Assembly (NCBI GenBank): GCA_038146985.1
Contig: JAYQSQ010000011.1
Coordinates: forward strand, 62,001 to 126,000
Origin: JADHLJ01 sp038146985
GTDB taxonomy: Bacteria > Pseudomonadota > Alphaproteobacteria > Thalassobaculales > Thalassobaculaceae
Direction: 5' to 3'
DNA length: 64,000 nucleotides
Below the pieces are notes generated by a model. That model worked only from the letters and a program-made list of their open reading frames with translations. It was not told the DNA's origin and searched no databases. The translations under genes were made by a program, and so were the position numbers. Positions 63,563-64,000 of the stretch are shown here, one piece after another (position 1 is the first letter of the stretch; each line of letters starts with the position of its first letter).

Positions 63563-64000
63563 ATGGGAAAACGCATCGCTATCGTCGGCGCTGGCGCCGT
63601 CGGGTCCTATGTCGGCGGCTATATGGCGCGCGACGGCGAGGACGTCATCTTCATCGATCCGTGGCCGGAGCATGTCCGGGCGATCAACGAGAAGGGCATC
63701 AGCCTCTATGGCCTGACCGAGCCCGAATGCTTCACCGCCAAGGCCCGCGCGATCAGTCTGACAGAAGTGCAGTCGCTGTCCCGCGAGAAGCCGATCGACA
63801 TCGCCTTCATCTGCATGAAGTCCTACGACACCGCCTGGGCGACGACCCTGATCAAGGATTACCTCTCGCCGACCGGATTCTGCGTCTCGCTGCAGAACTG
63901 CATCAACGAGGAGACCATCGCCAGCGTCGTCGGCTGGGGCCGCACGACCGGTTGCATCGCCGCCAAGATCGCGGTCGAGTTGACCGGACCCGCGGAAGTG
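63563..64000 (+). CDS. Ketopantoate reductase family protein, partial at window edge
   Basis: Only the first 146 codons are in the window. MGKRIAIVGAGAVGSYVGG is the NADP-binding Rossmann loop of the ApbA/PanE family, and IAFICMKSYDT matches the conserved catalytic-Lys segment. Whether it is a true pantothenate enzyme or a catabolic 2-keto-acid reductase is unclear; its neighbours favour a catabolic role. ATG 63563 is preceded by GGCGGGGA. Confidence 0.88.
   Translation, partial: MGKRIAIVGAGAVGSYVGGYMARDGEDVIFIDPWPEHVRAINEKGISLYGLTEPECFTAKARAISLTEVQSLSREKPIDIAFICMKSYDTAWATTLIKDYLSPTGFCVSLQNCINEETIASVVGWGRTTGCIAAKIAVELTGPAEV

Overview
This 64 kb window is a GC-rich bacterial chromosome segment with dense, mostly intact genes. 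Its gene content (a GlnE of about 980 residues, standalone HisI, ArsJ-associated GAPDH, AnmK, many Fe(II)-dependent oxygenases, hydantoinase and acyl-CoA ligase families, and palindromic REP-type elements) points to an alphaproteobacterium, most likely of Rhodospirillales type. This is inferred from gene content only. I see no rRNA, tRNA or CRISPR array.

Layout. 0-18.8 kb is mostly core or housekeeping: an SRPBCC/zinc-ribbon/adenylate cyclase fusion, a DUF455-like ferritin-fold protein, a secreted/coiled-coil membrane protein pair, hisI, cytidine deaminase, a TfoX-N protein, a Bcp peroxiredoxin, glnE, a large AsmA/DUF3971 protein, tyrS, anmK, an acyl-CoA synthetase, a 600-base stretch full of palindromes, and a TPP-dependent enzyme. 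18.9-23.4 kb is a leftward, tightly spaced operon: SDR, glyoxalase-like, PhyH dioxygenase, a SABATH-type carboxyl methyltransferase and an endonuclease/phosphatase-fold protein. 23.6-29.9 kb carries an orphan CHASE4-like histidine kinase and a hydantoinase/oxoprolinase pair followed by a GmhB-like phosphatase.

30.1-37.6 kb is the most unusual region. A type I secretion-like ABC exporter with degenerate signature and H-loop motifs overlaps a second ORF that breaks off at a decayed IS3-family element. Facing it is the decayed 3' end of an RTX-repeat protein gene that has a long disordered Pro/Glu/Thr-rich N-terminus and a 72-residue higher-order RTX repeat. It reads like a secretion locus that was disrupted, although local sequence error cannot be excluded. 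Kinase-only hldE/rfaE and an RND/MMPL exporter follow.

41-46 kb is a leftward catabolic-looking cluster (epimerase, GNAT, DapA-like aldolase, feruloyl-CoA synthase). 46.1-50 kb runs rightward: a secreted small protein, an MBL hydrolase, the gapdh-arsJ arsenate detoxification pair and a pterin dehydratase. 50-64 kb holds an MFS/GGCT pair and then a catabolic stretch: glyoxalase I, M20 amidohydrolase, TauD-like and IPNS-like dioxygenases, a 2-keto-4-pentenoate hydratase-like protein, a Rieske oxygenase, nitronate monooxygenase, an N,N-dimethylformamidase large-subunit homologue, a second TauD-like dioxygenase and the start of a ketopantoate reductase-like gene cut by the window edge.
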